Below, in pieces: positions 45,912 to 45,912 of a DNA stretch of 45,912 bases. Position numbers and translations under genes: made by a program. The notes under the pieces were generated by a model that saw only the letters and a list, made by a program, of their open reading frames with translations, ran no database searches and was not told the DNA's origin. Where the stretch lies: the NCBI RefSeq assembly GCF_014596525.1, contig NZ_MSJP01000018.1, positions 1 through 45,912 of the forward strand, read 5' to 3'. Every line of letters starts with the position of its first letter. The first letter of the stretch is position 1. The stretch comes from Streptomyces sp. CBMA291. GTDB taxonomy: Bacteria > Actinomycetota > Actinomycetes > Streptomycetales > Streptomycetaceae.

Positions 45912-45912
45912 A

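Overview
The window is very GC-rich chromosomal DNA with codons that nearly always end in G or C. It has Tat-type and lipoprotein export signals and several Streptomyces hallmark loci: a 2-methylisoborneol nanocompartment operon, a rifampicin monooxygenase preceded by a rifampicin-associated element, a DasR/chitinase-type promoter, a DmdR1/IdeR iron box and an actinobacterial Cys-containing leader peptide. It is almost certainly Streptomyces or a close relative. I saw no rRNA, tRNA, CRISPR array, prophage or intact insertion sequence.

Layout. 0.2-5.1 kb: an acyl-CoA oxidase-like gene, a large XRE-type regulator, and the cobalt transporter pair cbtB-cbtA behind a cobalamin riboswitch. 5.4-9.4 kb: a histidine-phosphatase-fold protein that lacks its catalytic histidines, then an iron-box-controlled siderophore uptake operon (lipoprotein and two permeases, no ATPase). 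9.5-12.6 kb: an unknown protein, then a HEAT-repeat protein and a MerR-HEAT fusion behind a 19-bp-spacer MerR-type promoter, then a small MITE-like element.

12.7-23.5 kb, minus strand: a tightly packed nine-gene operon encoding a LacI regulator, FAD oxidoreductase, sugar-binding lipoprotein, two permeases, ROK kinase, NanE epimerase, an exported DUF4127 protein and an exported GH20 hexosaminidase. It begins with a TTGACA-17-TAGCGT promoter followed by a perfect 20-bp palindrome. The kinase and epimerase predict that N-acetylmannosamine is the imported sugar. The DUF4127 protein and FAD oxidoreductase have no obvious place in the known pathway. This is the best candidate here for an undescribed catabolic system.

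24.1-31.9 kb: a GH16-like protein without an evident export signal, a 1389-residue assimilatory nitrate reductase fused to a CysJ-like flavoreductase, and a three-gene cassette of DUF1269, baeRF/Balon-like ribosome factor and DUF1269. 32.1-35.9 kb: the 2-methylisoborneol operon (family 2B encapsulin shell with cyclic-nucleotide-binding-like domain, terpene cyclase, GPP C-methyltransferase). 35.9-39.7 kb: rox with its RAE, and a GH18 chitinase with a dre/-35/-10 promoter. 39.8-45.9 kb: a leader peptide and DUF1684 protein, katG, and two adjacent DUF4139 genes, the second cut by the window edge.

Protein families were recognised by eye from motifs and memory; no database search was run. Start codons were chosen from ribosome-binding sites and overlaps, and several differ from the longest open frame.
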